Source: Pseudomonadota bacterium
GTDB taxonomy: Bacteria > Bdellovibrionota_C > UBA2361 > OMII01
Reading direction: 5' to 3'
Assembly: GCA_027486155.1 (NCBI GenBank)
Contig: JAIXPR010000156.1
Span: 1 to 6,350 of the forward strand
Length of the DNA: 6,350 nt
This document shows positions 5,533 through 6,350 of the stretch, piece by piece. The notes beneath the pieces are model-generated. The model made no database searches and had not been told where the DNA came from. It worked only from the letters and a program-made list of their open reading frames with translations. The position numbers and the translations under genes are program-made. Numbering within the stretch: the first letter of the stretch is position 1; each line of letters starts with the position of its first letter.

Positions 5533-6350
5533 GTGTATACACCTACCAATGCACTTGAGCTACGAGCCCCAAAAACCCCTCTCAGAATCGCCTTTATAAC
5601 CTCCATACGAGACCAGGGGGCTCTAGAGTTTCTGGGACAGGAGGTCAGCATACGAGGACAACAGAACTATCGGATGGGAACGATTGAGTATGCTCTCCGG
5701 GAGTCTCTCTATGGGGACCTCTCGGAGTTTATAGACATCGCCGCTATTATTACGGATGACCTGGACCGTGATGTTGAGAAATCCACGTACGGACGTCTAC
5801 CCAACGCAGGCAGGAACTGGATTATGCCGAGGCACCTCGTTACTAAGCGAGGCGAATCCGTTGATGAAATTACCGTTAACATTCCATCTGATTTTCGGCA
5901 TCTACCCGTCAAGTGCCCATCCAGGCCATCGGCGAAACTCGCGTTTGAGATGCGTGTTGCTAAGTTTTTAGAGGAGCGAAAGATTGATGTACTCGTCTCC
6001 GATCACGTCATGCTGCGCTTTGAGAACCTACTAACTCCAAACCTTGGCTGGTTGGGGCGGATTGTGAACACACACCCCGCTATCACAAGAGCTGACCATC
6101 CAGGGAAGAGCCTCGGCAAAGAACCCTATCAAGCAGCCATGGAAAGAGCGCAGACCCTTGTCGTAAAAGACCAGCAACTTTGGCTTCAACGCCCCTATTT
6201 GAAGATGGGCGCCTCATTCCATCTGATTGATAGCGGTATTGATACAGGCACTGTTCTTGCGGAAGCCGAGAACACCTTTGTTGCTCCCTGTAGCACAGAG
6301 ATGGAGGTGAGCTACGACAATCATCTTCACTCGAAGAATCCGGTCTTCCG
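5533..6350 (+). CDS. PurN-like formyltransferase family protein (3' end beyond window)
   Basis: The frame is open to the right edge; 272 codons are visible from GTG 5533. RIAFITS from 5584 is the first Rossmann strand, followed by RDQG where PurN has its GNGSN-type loop. Then come a helix (GTIEYALRESL), a strand ending in ITDD, and FLEERKIDVLVSD, the strand before the active site. VNTHP at 6064-6078 supplies the catalytic Asn (6067-6069) and His (6073-6075). GASFHLIDSGIDTGTVLAE carries the Asp (6241-6243), matching N106, H108 and D144 of E. coli PurN. Such enzymes move a formyl group from 10-formyl-tetrahydrofolate to an amine. The substrate is unknown: the diverged first loop and long insertions argue against ordinary PurN. 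The start is unresolved. The first in-frame ATG (5674) lies after the first strand, so GTG 5533 or TTG 5212 (AGGG 8 nt upstream) is likelier; neither has a strong ribosome-binding site. The frame is open from 5179. Confidence 0.72.
   Translation, partial: MYTPTNALELRAPKTPLRIAFITSIRDQGALEFLGQEVSIRGQQNYRMGTIEYALRESLYGDLSEFIDIAAIITDDLDRDVEKSTYGRLPNAGRNWIMPRHLVTKRGESVDEITVNIPSDFRHLPVKCPSRPSAKLAFEMRVAKFLEERKIDVLVSDHVMLRFENLLTPNLGWLGRIVNTHPAITRADHPGKSLGKEPYQAAMERAQTLVVKDQQLWLQRPYLKMGASFHLIDSGIDTGTVLAEAENTFVAPCSTEMEVSYDNHLHSKNPVF

Noticed and set aside
5205..5651. Minus-strand ORF of 148 codons
   Set aside because: Its 5' part lies opposite the plus-strand formyltransferase core (from about 5581), which has recognisable motifs. 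The product resembles no family I know.

Overview
The window looks like chromosomal DNA from a Gram-negative, moderately GC-rich bacterium. A deltaproteobacterial-grade lineage (Desulfobacterota, Myxococcota or similar) fits best. The main clue is an arginyl-tRNA-synthetase-like gene next to a gene for a membrane-anchored, probably SPOR-type protein, an adjacency I recall from deltaproteobacteria. This assignment is weak and rests on gene context and protein style, not on any marker gene. No mobile element, CRISPR array, rRNA or tRNA was recognised.

Minus strand, 3769 down to 1: a tight operon read right to left. The order is dcd-like dCTP deaminase (3769-3200), a 5-nt gap, a class II tRNA nucleotidyltransferase/poly(A) polymerase-family gene (3194-2070), a 4-nt ATGA overlap, an ArgRS-like gene (2073-826), a 1-nt TAATG overlap, and a single-pass membrane protein that runs off the left edge (826 to <1). 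The themes are nucleotide metabolism, tRNA 3'-end processing, a synthetase-derived protein and an envelope protein. The ArgRS-like protein keeps the N-terminal additional domain and a C-terminal DALR-like helical region. Its catalytic part is much reduced and the HIGH motif is not recognisable, so it is probably not a working synthetase.

3770-4020 is a divergent intergenic region with one candidate promoter on each strand.

Plus strand, 4021-4842: a small single-pass membrane protein (4021-4284) and a TPR protein (4297-4842). They lie in the same reading frame, separated by one TAG, and no Shine-Dalgarno is visible for the second.

4843-5178 shows no convincing gene. About 4877-5100 can be folded by eye into nested complementary segments, making it a candidate structured RNA or long leader. 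An AT-rich stretch follows.

5179 to the right edge: a plus-strand frame open to the end of the window. From about 5580 it encodes a PurN-like formyltransferase with the Asn-His-Asp catalytic set. The start is unresolved (GTG 5533 preferred) and the 3' end lies outside the window.
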